Virus record (IMG/VR): IMGVR_UViG_3300042923_000281
Coordinates: 62,001-126,000 of that record
From: a virus
Reading direction: 5' to 3' (one strand)
DNA length: 64,000 bases
Within the stretch, counting starts at the first letter, position 1. Every line of letters begins with the position of its first letter. The notes beneath the pieces were generated by a model. That model saw only the letters and a list, made by a program, of their open reading frames with translations. It was not told the origin of the DNA and made no database searches. The translations under genes were made by a program, and so were the position numbers. Below, in pieces: positions 33,113-41,851 of this stretch.

Positions 33113-35611
33113 ATGATCAAAGAGTTCATCAAACGCGACGGACGCATCGAGCCGTTCAATGCGCCCAAGGCCCTCGGCTGGGGTAAGTGGGGAGCCAAAG
33201 GCTTCGCCAAGTACATCGATTGGCAGTCCATTGTGGTGGCTACTGTGGCTCAGATGCCTGAGCGCTGCACGGCCAAGGAATTCAACAACGGTCTGATCCG
33301 TAACGCACTGAACACCGATACGTGGGCAGGCCAACTGATGGCCGGTCGTATCTACGCCACGGAGATCCACAAAGAAGTATTCGGGGGCAAGAAGAAGCTC
33401 CCTCTGAAAGAAGTCCACACCGTCATGCAAGCCGCGGGCGTCATGGTCTACCTGAACTACTCGGATGAGGAATACGCTCAGATCGAGAAGTGGGTCGATC
33501 ACGAACGTGACTTCCACTGCGCTCACTACCAGCTCAAGCAAGGCCGTGACAAGTACGCGCTGCGCAACCGTATCACTGGCCGGATCTACGAGACCCGTCA
33601 GCACGCGTTGGCCCGTGTAGCCATGGTCGTGGCAGAGCACCATGATCCAATCACCCGTATGGCCCGTCTGGAGTCCCTCTACAGTGACTTGGTGAACGAG
33701 CGCCTGTCTGCTCCGACCCCGAACCACAACAACATGGGCACTGGCCACAACGGCTTCTTCTCATGCTGCCTGTTCACCTGTGACGACACCAAGGAATCTA
33801 TCGCGGCTTCCAGTCACATCGCTGAAGTCATGACCTACATGTCGGCAGGCTTGGGCGAGAACATGCAGGTGCGTTCGCTGGGCGACCCGATCCGCGGTGG
33901 TTCCATTGTTCACTCGGGCAAGATCCCGTACATGAACAAACAGACCGGCATCGTGAAATCGAACAAGCAAGGCCCACGTGGTGGCAGCTTGAACGAGTTC
34001 TTCAGCGGCTACGATCCAGAAGTCGTGGACATCATGGTCCTGAAGAACCCACGGACCCCGATCAACAAGCGCAACCGTTCCATCGACTACACGATGATGC
34101 TGAACCGTTGGCTGTTGCACAAGTCCTCGCTGAACGAGAACATCTTCCTGTTCAACGTCTACACTGCACCGGACCTGTACCGTGCACTGTACGGCAAAGA
34201 CCTGAACGAGTTCATCGCGCTGTACGAACAGTACGAGCAAGACGAGAACTTCAAGAAGATCTGGATCTCCGCTCGCCAACTGGTCGTCAATGCCCGTTCC
34301 GAAGGTTTCGAGACTGGGCGCTTCTACCTGGCCATGATCGACGAGATCAACTATCACACGCCACACCGTGATGCGATCCATTCGTCGAACCTGTGCGTTG
34401 AGATCACTCAGCCGACTTGGTACTACGACATGCTCCTCGAGTTGTACAGCGAGAAGTTCATCGGGTTCATCAAGTTCGACACCATGTCCACTAAGGGCGT
34501 CTTCCTGGACAGCAACGTCCCGGTTGAAATCCAAGGCGTCGTGGGTGAAGTGGCTGCACTGGAACTCAAAGCCGGCACCATGTTCCGCCGTGCTGCGAAG
34601 GACCGTAAAGAAGGGGATGACCAATGGCACACCGTGGCCAAGGTCTTGGAATCGCGTAAAGAGCCTGAAGTCTCCCTCTGTGCTCTGGCTGCGTTGATCC
34701 CAACGAACATCCACACCGAAGAGCAGTACGCCGAGACTGCCTACAACGCCCTGTACATGATCGACTACTGCATCGATCACAACCACTACGCCCTGCCACA
34801 CATGAAGCTCACGGCACAAGCTCGCCGTAACGCCGGTGTGGGCCTGATGGACGTGGCGCACTACATGGCTCAGCGTAAGCTCTCCTACACGTCCCAAGAG
34901 GGCATGCTGGAGCTGCACCGCATTGCTGAACGTCATGCGTACCACCTGATCAACGCCTCGATTCGTCTGGGTCAAGAGCGTGGCAACGCTGAGTGGATTC
35001 ACAAGACTGACTGGCCACGTGGTTGGACTCCGCAGTCGACCTACAACCGTAACGTCGACACGCTGGCTCCGTTCGTTAACCAGTACGATTGGGATGACGT
35101 CTCTCGTCGTCTGATCGCTCAAGGCGGTGGCCGCTTCAGTTCCCTGATTGCGCACATGCCGGGTGAGTCGTCGTCCAAGTACAGCGCGTGCACCAACAGC
35201 TTGATGGACCTGCGCGAACTGTCGATCATCAAGACCGATGCCGACAACTCGATGTACTGGGTAGCTCCAGAAGCCGACACCCTGAAAGAATGGTACTCCA
35301 TCGCATGGAACCGTACTCGCCGTCAACACAGCGAGACGTACGCCATCTTCCAGAAGTGGGCTGACCAATCCATCAGCGCTGACTGGTACGCCACCTTCAA
35401 GGGTGACGAGAAGATCAGTTCCAGTGACCTGATCGAAGAGACCAACTACATGTCCTGGCTGGGACAGAAGACGGTCTACTACACCAACACTGACTCCTCA
35501 GACAAAGACGCTTTGGCTGGGGTGATGCAACGTGTACGTCGCGAAGTCGCAGAAGACGACGGCCTTGACGTTAGCGGTCCTGCATGTACCTCCGGCGGTT
35601 GCTCCGTTTAA
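33113..35611 (+). CDS. nrdA: Class I ribonucleotide reductase large subunit, 832 aa
   Basis: The subunit converts ribonucleoside diphosphates to deoxy forms. An N-terminal ATP-cone (residues 1-95) is followed by the barrel. C219 and C523 match the redox pair, and C428 in SSNLCVEI is the radical cysteine with E430. GVKTLYY-type tyrosines are kept as KTVYYTN near residue 785. The C-terminal CTSGGC pair matches the swinging-arm cysteines. E. coli has 23 residues between the radical and the second redox cysteine; here there are 95, so about 72 residues are inserted. It is followed by nrdB after 65 bases containing a small hairpin. Confidence 0.93.
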   Translation: MIKEFIKRDGRIEPFNAPKALGWGKWGAKGFAKYIDWQSIVVATVAQMPERCTAKEFNNGLIRNALNTDTWAGQLMAGRIYATEIHKEVFGGKKKLPLKEVHTVMQAAGVMVYLNYSDEEYAQIEKWVDHERDFHCAHYQLKQGRDKYALRNRITGRIYETRQHALARVAMVVAEHHDPITRMARLESLYSDLVNERLSAPTPNHNNMGTGHNGFFSCCLFTCDDTKESIAASSHIAEVMTYMSAGLGENMQVRSLGDPIRGGSIVHSGKIPYMNKQTGIVKSNKQGPRGGSLNEFFSGYDPEVVDIMVLKNPRTPINKRNRSIDYTMMLNRWLLHKSSLNENIFLFNVYTAPDLYRALYGKDLNEFIALYEQYEQDENFKKIWISARQLVVNARSEGFETGRFYLAMIDEINYHTPHRDAIHSSNLCVEITQPTWYYDMLLELYSEKFIGFIKFDTMSTKGVFLDSNVPVEIQGVVGEVAALELKAGTMFRRAAKDRKEGDDQWHTVAKVLESRKEPEVSLCALAALIPTNIHTEEQYAETAYNALYMIDYCIDHNHYALPHMKLTAQARRNAGVGLMDVAHYMAQRKLSYTSQEGMLELHRIAERHAYHLINASIRLGQERGNAEWIHKTDWPRGWTPQSTYNRNVDTLAPFVNQYDWDDVSRRLIAQGGGRFSSLIAHMPGESSSKYSACTNSLMDLRELSIIKTDADNSMYWVAPEADTLKEWYSIAWNRTRRQHSETYAIFQKWADQSISADWYATFKGDEKISSSDLIEETNYMSWLGQKTVYYTNTDSSDKDALAGVMQRVRREVAEDDGLDVSGPACTSGGCSV

Positions 35612-35624
35612 TCTGCTCGGCATG

Positions 35625-35646
35625 ATGCCGGTGCTTCCGCCGGCAT
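35625..35646 (+). other. Intercistronic hairpin between nrdA and nrdB
   Basis: ATGCCGG/CCGGCAT pair perfectly around an 8-base loop with no U-tract. It may stabilise or process the nrd transcript rather than end it. Confidence 0.4.
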
Positions 35647-35676
35647 TACCTCCAACACTTAATAGACGGCAACGAC

Positions 35677-36876
35677 ATGTCTAATCTGAAAGAAGCTTCA
35701 CCGATCGCTGCACTGCAATCCATCGTCCAACCCGCCATGTTTGACGTGAACATCTTCAACGCCGAAAAGCAGAACTACGGTGACAGCCGTTTGTTCCTCG
35801 GCGAACCGGCAGGCTTGCTGGACACCGTGAACGATCCGCATCCGAAGCTGTGGGACTTCTGGCGCTCGCTCCGTGGTCTGGACTGGGACACCAACGAGTT
35901 CGACTTCAGTCCGTGCTTGCTGGAATTCAAGACCGGCGATAAGTTCGTCGCTCAAGCCATGATCCAGAACTTGGGCTGGCAGTGGGAAGGTGACACCCTC
36001 GCAGCCAACAGCATCATGGCCGTGGGTAACCACTTCGTGACCAGTTCTGCACTGAAGGTAGTGTGGGACCAGATCGTGGCTAACGAGAACCTGCACGCTA
36101 CGACCTACTCTGAGATCGTGCGTTACAGCTTCGACACGCCGAACGAAGTACTGGCCAACGTACTGGGCATCAAAGAAGCCATGTCCCGCATGGAAGTCAT
36201 TGGCCGTACCATGGGCGAATGCTACCGAGTGGGTCTGAAGGTCTCCCTGGGCCTCATTGACCGTAACTCCGACGAAGCCTACCGTGCTGCGTTCATGTTC
36301 ACGGTTGCACTGTTCCTGCTCGAGCGTGTGAACTTCATGGGTTCGTTCGCAGTGACTGGCGGTATCGCACAGACTGGCGCCTACATGCCAATCTGCAAAG
36401 CGGTACAGCGCATTGCTCAGGACGAAGCTGAGATCCACGTCAACGTCGGCAAGTACGTGCTCCAGTACGAGATGTCCACTGAACGTGGCCGTGCCTGCTG
36501 GAAAGCCAACCGTCACCTGATCGACGACATGACCCTCGAAGTGCGTGCATCTGAAATGCGTTGGAGAAACTTCCAGCGTGATTCGGGTTCCATCGTACCG
36601 GGCGTGGGCTGGGATGAGATTGGTTCGTTCATCAACTTCAACGTGGCTGATGCCTGTGACGTCCTGGAACGTCCTGTGGACTTCAAAGCCCCGCTGGAGA
36701 TGCCATTGCCGTACATGGCGAAATGGTTGGACGTGGCGGCCACTCAGGCCTCCCCACAAGAACAGGACAACGGTCAATACCGCGTGAACGTCGTGCGTCA
36801 TGACGACCACGATAAGGTGTTCCCGTTCCAACTGCACCGTCCACAGAACCCCTCGCGGATTCTGTTGCCAGCATAA
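35677..36876 (+). CDS. nrdB: Class I ribonucleotide reductase small subunit, 399 aa
   Basis: The four-helix ferritin-like core is clear. By alignment to the E. coli subunit from memory, metal ligands are D106, E137, H140 and E216, with the radical tyrosine at Y144 (ENLHATTY). The last ligand pair is E250 and H254 in DEAEIH, one residue further apart than the usual ExxH. The C-terminal tail, which binds the large subunit, is basic and unlike the E. coli end. ATG at 35677. A strong terminator follows. Confidence 0.92.
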   Translation: MSNLKEASPIAALQSIVQPAMFDVNIFNAEKQNYGDSRLFLGEPAGLLDTVNDPHPKLWDFWRSLRGLDWDTNEFDFSPCLLEFKTGDKFVAQAMIQNLGWQWEGDTLAANSIMAVGNHFVTSSALKVVWDQIVANENLHATTYSEIVRYSFDTPNEVLANVLGIKEAMSRMEVIGRTMGECYRVGLKVSLGLIDRNSDEAYRAAFMFTVALFLLERVNFMGSFAVTGGIAQTGAYMPICKAVQRIAQDEAEIHVNVGKYVLQYEMSTERGRACWKANRHLIDDMTLEVRASEMRWRNFQRDSGSIVPGVGWDEIGSFINFNVADACDVLERPVDFKAPLEMPLPYMAKWLDVAATQASPQEQDNGQYRVNVVRHDDHDKVFPFQLHRPQNPSRILLPA

Positions 36877-36883
36877 GCACCTG

Positions 36884-36918
36884 CCCCCTACAGCGCGCAA
36901 AACGCTGTAGGGGGTTTA
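36884..36918 (+). terminator. Rho-independent terminator after nrdB
   Basis: The 12-bp perfect stem CCCCCTACAGCG/CGCTGTAGGGGG is followed by TTTATGCCG. A GCATAA lies just upstream, completing the GCATA/TATGC flank. Confidence 0.85.
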
Positions 36919-36977
36919 TGCCGACATCCTATGTACAGCAATTCCTTCGCTGTATTTGCTCACATGAGGATCTTCAT

Positions 36978-37502
36978 ATGAACGCTGCTCACGCTGGTCG
37001 GGCTCTGCTGCTCGCCGCACTGAACGTCGCTGCCGCTGCTCAGGGCAAAACCCTGCTGGCTTCCGATTTCACTTTCGGTGAAGTCGCTGCTTCGACCAAC
37101 CCAAACCGTGAAGTTCAGGTTGAACTGACCGCGGCTCCTGAATCGCTGTTCTCCGGCGAACAGACCGTGTTCTTCGACCGCCTGGACCTGCAAGGCATCT
37201 TCACCGCTGCCGGCATCAACGACGTGACTGTCATCCGCGGTGCTGCTACCGTTGGTGAACTGGTCACTGGCCTGAACGACCGTTTCGGTCTGGGCTTCAA
37301 CGCTGAAGACTTCGATCTGACCGCCGCCATCGGCGAAGAAGACACCGAAGTTGTCCTGTCGGCCCTGCCGACTTCGTTCGCTTTCAAAGGCGAGCTGCTG
37401 GTCACTCTGGCGGTAGCCAAAACCCCTTTGGCTGATGCCGTCGTTAACCCAGAGCTCGGCGGCCTGGAAGTGACCCCTGTTGACTCCGAAGCCCAAGGCT
37501 AA
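36978..37502 (+). CDS. Probable virion protein with the recurrent tail-type domain, 174 aa
   Basis: The ATG at 36978 follows GAGGAT. Residues run from an Ala/Leu-rich helix, through a strand DLxFxR-like RLDLQGI, to NDRFGLGFNAEDFDL and a final FAFKGELLVTL. This is the same late pattern as in the 11245, 12228 and 12680 genes. Such domains recur in tail and baseplate proteins of large phages. It is the first gene of a three-gene set between terminators. Confidence 0.6.
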   Translation: MNAAHAGRALLLAALNVAAAAQGKTLLASDFTFGEVAASTNPNREVQVELTAAPESLFSGEQTVFFDRLDLQGIFTAAGINDVTVIRGAATVGELVTGLNDRFGLGFNAEDFDLTAAIGEEDTEVVLSALPTSFAFKGELLVTLAVAKTPLADAVVNPELGGLEVTPVDSEAQG

Positions 37503-37532
37503 GGGTTGACCCGATAGGGTGAGGGAATAATC

Positions 37533-37955
37533 ATGGCAGAGCCAGAAGTGCCCCAAGGCTGGACCAGCACTATTGGACAGTTGACGCCCATTGATCCCTC
37601 GCTGCTGTCTGGCGAAGAGAGCGTAGAACTCACCGTCACCACTCGTGAAGACGGCGGGGCGAGCATGGTAAAGAAAACTTACCGTGCTCGCATCTACGAC
37701 CTCCTCTCTATCTACGCCGCAAGGCGAGATAACCCTAACCAAGTCACTGCTGAGCAAACTGGTGCCTTCACCAAAGAGAAGACTCAAGAGCTTCTCGATG
37801 GGAAGTTGGGTGCGGATGAAGTGGCGGTGGATGCTCTGAAGCTGGGCGGTAAGCTGGCTGAAGACTACCTGCTGGTTGCAGAGTTTCAACAGACGTTGCA
37901 AAACGTCACAAGTGACATTGACGACATCACCGATACGTTAATCGCGTCTCCGTGA
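37533..37955 (+). CDS. Probable virion protein, 140 aa
   Basis: The ATG at 37533 follows GAGGGA. The second half repeats short Leu/Gly/Asp units (ELLDGKLGADEV, ALKLGGKLAED) similar in style to the next gene. This is typical of fibre-like shaft or connector segments. Function inferred from context. Confidence 0.6.
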   Translation: MAEPEVPQGWTSTIGQLTPIDPSLLSGEESVELTVTTREDGGASMVKKTYRARIYDLLSIYAARRDNPNQVTAEQTGAFTKEKTQELLDGKLGADEVAVDALKLGGKLAEDYLLVAEFQQTLQNVTSDIDDITDTLIASP

Positions 37956-38072
37956 TGAGGTCACTGGCGTACGGTCCTAATGCATTTGGGGTCGTGCGTC
38001 AGATTCGTCTATTTTATGTGGCAAGCCAATACAGGCTTCCTCACTAACCCTTCCCAAGAGAGGAATGTTTTC

Positions 38073-38870
38073 ATGGCCATGTCCAACGCCGTACTTGAAG
38101 CCGCCCTTAAAGCGGCAGTCGCTCGCCTTGTAGCCGCATTGCGCGACAAAGACGCCCTCAACAGCTTGAAGCTGGAAGGCAAAACTCTGGCCGAGATCAC
38201 CACCCTGATCCTGGCTGGCAAAGCTGCAACCGCTGGTGTGGCTGATAACGCACTGGCAATCGGCGGGAAGGACCTCGCAACACTGCAATCTGATTACGCT
38301 GCTGCTATCGATGCAGCCGTCGCCGCTGCCAAACTCGAACTCGAGGCTGCCATCGGAGCCATCGACAAAGAGTCCATTGGCCTGGGCAACGTCGAAAACT
38401 TCGGCGTGGCTACCGAAGCTGAAGCACTGGCTGGCGCTGCTGACAAATACGTCACTGCGTTCCTGGCTGAAAAGATTGCACAGAAGAAGATCGACGACCT
38501 CGTCGGTGGCGCTCCAGAAACCCTGGACACCATCAAAGAGATCGCTGACGCTCTGAACAACGATCCGGACATCATCAACACCCTGATGAGCCAGATCGGC
38601 ACCAAAGAAACCCCTGAAGGCGCGCAAGCCAAGGCCGACGCCGCGCAGACTGCTGCAATTGCAGCCGCTGCTACCGACGCCACCACCAAGTCCGGTCAAG
38701 CACTGACCGATGCGAAAGCCTACACCGACCAGAGTGTTGCGGGTTTCCAAGAGCAACTTGACGAACAAGCAGGACAAGTCGACGCGTTGGCGCAAGCCCT
38801 CATCGATTCGTTCAACGAAGCGTCCGACGCGCTCGAAGGCGTAGAACCTGAGCCAGCCCCAGGCGTCTAA
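38073..38870 (+). CDS. Tail-fibre-like protein, 265 aa
   Basis: The start at 38073 follows AGAGGAA. The middle holds a stretch common in phage tail fibres: LGNVENFGVAT, AEALAG, YVTAF, then LVGGAPETLDTIKEIADAL and NNDP. The rest is Ala-rich helix with coiled-coil character, ending in a Pro/Glu-rich tip. It should act at the virion surface, perhaps in adsorption or as a fibre connector. There is no receptor-binding tip, so another protein may add it. Confidence 0.65.
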   Translation: MAMSNAVLEAALKAAVARLVAALRDKDALNSLKLEGKTLAEITTLILAGKAATAGVADNALAIGGKDLATLQSDYAAAIDAAVAAAKLELEAAIGAIDKESIGLGNVENFGVATEAEALAGAADKYVTAFLAEKIAQKKIDDLVGGAPETLDTIKEIADALNNDPDIINTLMSQIGTKETPEGAQAKADAAQTAAIAAAATDATTKSGQALTDAKAYTDQSVAGFQEQLDEQAGQVDALAQALIDSFNEASDALEGVEPEPAPGV

Positions 38871-38879
38871 GCAAAGCGA

Positions 38880-38915
38880 CATAGAGCGAGGGCCAATGGC
38901 CCTCGCTCTTTATGC
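38880..38915. terminator. Bidirectional terminator at a convergent junction
   Basis: AGAGCGAGGGCC/GGCCCTCGCTCT stem with a three-base loop, flanked by CATA and TTATGCCG. It lies between the fibre-like gene and the converging 187-aa gene. Confidence 0.85.
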
Positions 38916-38917
38916 CG

Positions 38918-39481
38918 TTAGTCGAGAGAACCGTTCTCAACGAACCGGATCTGTCCTTCGTCGGTAATGCGCAGTCGCCCTTCGTCAGTGATCCGACGGA
39001 TACCGCCAGACCAGAACAAATGGATCTTCTTGTCCCCGATGTAGATGAGGGACTTCTCTTTGGCGAAGATGTCCACGTCCATGAACTGGAACAGGGAGTT
39101 GAAGGGATCGTTGATGTCCACATCGAACTCACCGTCCACCAGGTTGAACTTGCCATCAAGGTAGGCAATCAAGGCCGCCTTGTCTGCAATGTCCTTCACC
39201 TCTTCCAGATCCACTTGGAAGACAGGGTAGTGGGTCTCGATGTCAGCCCGAGCGTAGTACAGATCCTCTTGGCCTTTGAAGGGACCGCCGGGTTTGGCCT
39301 TGACCAAGATCACGGTGTTGTCACCATCGTCGTCCTCGCCTTCTTCCAGAGCACGAGGGAGTTCTACTTCCACCATGTTGGGGTTCAGCTTAACGCGGTT
39401 GGTCCGATAGATCAGGGCGAAGAGGTTCTCCAGCGCTGTCTTGTCGGGGTCGAACTTGAAGTTGTCAGTCTTGCACGCCAT
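38918..39481 (-). CDS. Unknown protein, possibly structural, 187 aa
   Basis: The chain opens with a helix and RTNRVKLNP-type strand, has an acidic loop, and ends with a tandem RITDEG repeat (residues about 166-182). No known motif is recognised. It converges on the fibre-like gene. It may relate to the virion domain family but the match is too weak to claim. Confidence 0.6.
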   Translation of the reverse strand: MACKTDNFKFDPDKTALENLFALIYRTNRVKLNPNMVEVELPRALEEGEDDDGDNTVILVKAKPGGPFKGQEDLYYARADIETHYPVFQVDLEEVKDIADKAALIAYLDGKFNLVDGEFDVDINDPFNSLFQFMDVDIFAKEKSLIYIGDKKIHLFWSGGIRRITDEGRLRITDEGQIRFVENGSLD

Positions 39482-39505
39482 GAGATAGCCTCAGTAAAGC
39501 CCTAG

Positions 39506-39871
39506 TCATAGTATTTCCCCACGCACCACCAAACGGTAGCCATTGTCCTCTGCCACATCCTGAATGAACTCAACAAAGATGTGTCGGTGACAGAACTTAC
39601 CCGCCTTGCAGTAACAGGCCACACAGATGGAACCCTCTTGTTCGAGGAACTCTTGAAAGGCTTCAGGATAGAGCCTGAACTGCTCTCTGAGGCGTTCTAG
39701 GTACAAGACCGTGTACTGCTCGTCTGTGACCTCATTACGCTTGTAAGCCCACAGTACGGACGGCTCAGGTGCAAAGACAGCGAGACCTGACTTGACAGTG
39801 ATGTCGATCAGGGTGACTTGCCTCTCCTTAGCCTTGCGCCATTGGGAGAGAGCGATGGTGTAGAGTTCCAT
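39506..39871 (-). CDS. DUF488-like small protein, 121 aa
   Basis: Near the C-terminus lies CYCKAGKFCHRHI, the C-x-C and CHR signature of the DUF488 family. An N-terminal IDITVKSG strand precedes it. Members are of unknown biochemical function, and many are short phage-encoded versions like this one. The ATG at 39871 follows GGAGGGA. Confidence 0.65.
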   Translation of the reverse strand: MELYTIALSQWRKAKERQVTLIDITVKSGLAVFAPEPSVLWAYKRNEVTDEQYTVLYLERLREQFRLYPEAFQEFLEQEGSICVACYCKAGKFCHRHIFVEFIQDVAEDNGYRLVVRGEIL

Positions 39872-39900
39872 AATTCCCTCCTTCGTCTATACAGTGACAC

Positions 39901-39986
39901 GGCAAAATAAAAATAAAAGCCATCCGCAGTGCATCCCCCAGTGCTCTATCCGAAGACAGAATACTGGAGGCTGCACTAAAGATGGC
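39901..39986 (-). ncRNA. Putative small structured RNA
   Basis: GCCATC (39919-39924) pairs with GATGGC (39981-39986), AGTGCA with TGCACT, and CCAGT with ACTGG inside. On the minus strand the fold is followed at once by CTTTTATTTTTATTTTGCC. That is the form of a terminated small RNA. The region 39872-40356 contains no convincing gene, so an RNA is a fair reading; no expression evidence. Confidence 0.45.
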
Positions 39987-40188
39987 ATCACTCCATGAGG
40001 AGTGGCACTTCGTGACGCCTGATGTCCCCTTTCAGCCGGATCGGGAGACACCATTGGCAGCGACGTGGAGCACACGCTCAGACGCGTCATCGTTTACCGT
40101 AACACACCACGGGTAGCGTTGGCGTGGGGCTACGGAACCGCAACAACCCTAACTATCACGACGAGTTCATTAGGGGCAACGAAATAGT

Positions 40189-40280
40189 AGCTGAGGGCGC
40201 GATGCCCTCAGCTGTGTGGCCCATCCAATGGGGGAGTGGACGGGTACCACGAGTGCGAGAGCAAATGCTCTCCTCTTTTC
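40189..40280 (+). other. Two strong hairpins in an intergenic stretch
   Basis: The perfect 10-bp stem AGCTGAGGGC/GCCCTCAGCT (40189-40213) is followed by GAGAGC/GCTCTC (40257-40272) plus CTCTTTTC. The second looks like a plus-strand terminator. With no plus-strand gene upstream, it may end an unannotated RNA. The remaining stretch to 40356 shows no feature. Confidence 0.4.
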
Positions 40281-40356
40281 TACGCAATCAAGCGCATGGA
40301 TGCTGGATTATCTGTTAAAGAACAGGTCCTACATACTATACAGGCTTTTTGCCAGT

Positions 40357-41805
40357 TTAGATGTCCATGAGTGCTTGAAGAGCGCGGGTGTTGGTGTCCC
40401 CGTCACGAATGCAGGCTGCAACCCAGGTGTCGTAATGGCGAACCAGCACGTCACCGGCACGGTCAACGACCATGTTGGTGTTCAGGCAGAACTCGTGATT
40501 GATTTCACCTTCGAGTGCAGCTTTACCTTCAGCGGTCAGCAGACCGTTGGAGTCCAGCCACGACATCAGTTGACGCTGAATGCCAACAACGGCATCGACG
40601 TCCTGAACACGAGTGGTGATGTTTTCGATGACGATTGGATCAGCAACCGATTCAGTCGAGACCTTCTTCTTCGGGTTGCCTTCGGCGTCCAGTTCTTCTT
40701 CAGCTTCCGGATCGATTGGATCGGTCGGTTCAGCATCAGGATCTACTGGATCGGCATCGGCGTTGGCCGCAGCGATTTCAGCTTCTGGGTCGATCGGGTC
40801 AGTTGGCTCTTCGATTGGATCGACAGGGTCAACTGGATCTACTGGATCAGCGCCCGGGTCAACGGGGTCGACCGGATCTACTGGGTCCACAGGTGCATCG
40901 GGATCGACAGGGTCGACCGGCGCATCAGGGTCCAGTGGGTCAGTGCTGCCAGCGGCATCCGGATCAACCGGTGCGTCTGGATCAACAACGTCGCCTTCAC
41001 CGTTGTTCTGAGTCGACGGGGTGTCTTTCTCGATGGTGCTGGCATTGACGCCGTCATCAAGTTTCGGCCCCGATGGATTCTCACCGCGGTGCTGTTCGAT
41101 CAGGTCGCCCATGCGGTCTTCACCGTCAGTGCCAATGGCAGCAGCTTCGGAGCGAGCAGCTTCTGCGCTCTCTTCAGCACTTTCCTTGGCCGTGGCAACC
41201 AGCGCTTCGATACGGTCAACCGCGTCGGACATGTCGCCCAGGACTTGGGTTTGTTCCAGGTCTTCCATGGAGACACCCAGAGCAACCAGACCGTCGCCCA
41301 TGCGGCGAGCCACGTTCAGCACCAGAGGACGGGCTGCTTCGATGGTCATGCCTTCCATGGAGATCACTGCTTTCACAGTGTCGATGTTTTCCTTGAACAG
41401 GCCCAGGGCTTCTGCCTTGAAGTTCAGGGATTCCAGCGAGGCCGTGGTTTCGGTGTCGCGGGTGGTGAACGGCACAGGCTCTTCGTTATCAGCCTTGGCT
41501 TGCAGAGCTTGCTCGATGGTCTCGACTTCAGTCAGACGAGGAGTAAGCACGTCTTGCATGATCAGCTCGACTTGAGCTTGTGGCTCGCTCACGCCATCGA
41601 CGACCTGCAAGTCGGCCTGATGATCAGCTTGTTCAAGCACGTTTTCAGCCAGCACCATGAAGGACGAAGCGGAATCGCTTTCCAACGATGGGGTCAGCAG
41701 AAGTGCCTGACCAACCGACATCAGAGCTTCGAGACTGGTGCGGTAGGCTTGAGTCTCGTGAAGCATTTGAGCCGCGTTTGGTCGTGCGGTGGTATTGTGC
41801 GTCAT
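40357..41805 (-). CDS. Putative inner-body (internal head) protein precursor, 482 aa
   Basis: The N-terminal 260 residues hold S-x-E motifs (for example VSMEDL, ISMEGM, ASLESL, PSLESD), the cleavage pattern of the phiKZ-type head protease. Another (STESV) lies after the repeat. Residues about 272-368 are a DPDAPVDP-type repeat like the portal tail. phiKZ-like heads enclose a protein cylinder made of processed proteins of this kind, so an inner-body role is plausible. It is divergent from the SNF2-type helicase gene. No enzyme motif is visible. Confidence 0.6.
   Translation of the reverse strand: MTHNTTARPNAAQMLHETQAYRTSLEALMSVGQALLLTPSLESDSASSFMVLAENVLEQADHQADLQVVDGVSEPQAQVELIMQDVLTPRLTEVETIEQALQAKADNEEPVPFTTRDTETTASLESLNFKAEALGLFKENIDTVKAVISMEGMTIEAARPLVLNVARRMGDGLVALGVSMEDLEQTQVLGDMSDAVDRIEALVATAKESAEESAEAARSEAAAIGTDGEDRMGDLIEQHRGENPSGPKLDDGVNASTIEKDTPSTQNNGEGDVVDPDAPVDPDAAGSTDPLDPDAPVDPVDPDAPVDPVDPVDPVDPGADPVDPVDPVDPIEEPTDPIDPEAEIAAANADADPVDPDAEPTDPIDPEAEEELDAEGNPKKKVSTESVADPIVIENITTRVQDVDAVVGIQRQLMSWLDSNGLLTAEGKAALEGEINHEFCLNTNMVVDRAGDVLVRHYDTWVAACIRDGDTNTRALQALMDI
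40700..40990 (-). repeat. Asp-Pro low-complexity repeat in the inner-body gene
   Basis: Codons for DPVDP, DPDAP and related units are repeated with synonymous variation. Composition and register match the portal tail repeat at 5225-6390. Confidence 0.88.
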
Positions 41806-41851
41806 GTTATGACCCTCTTCTCAGATATACTCCCCTTTGAGGAATATAGGA
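41806..41851. promoter_or_regulatory. Divergent promoter region
   Basis: The 46 bases between two divergent genes contain AGATATACTC, similar in style to TCTATATATCC at 9041-9074, plus the two ribosome sites. Late promoters are suspected. Confidence 0.4.

Noticed and set aside
34397-34678. Intein in NrdA
   Set aside because: The insert lacks N-terminal Cys/Ser and C-terminal His-Asn splice signals and homing-endonuclease motifs.
33761-35368. 535-codon minus-strand frame
   Set aside because: Antisense to nrdA, which is strongly supported by catalytic residues.
39887-40090. 67-codon minus-strand frame
   Set aside because: It has a Cys/Ser/Pro/His-rich low-quality sequence, no ribosome site, and lies over a folded RNA-like element.
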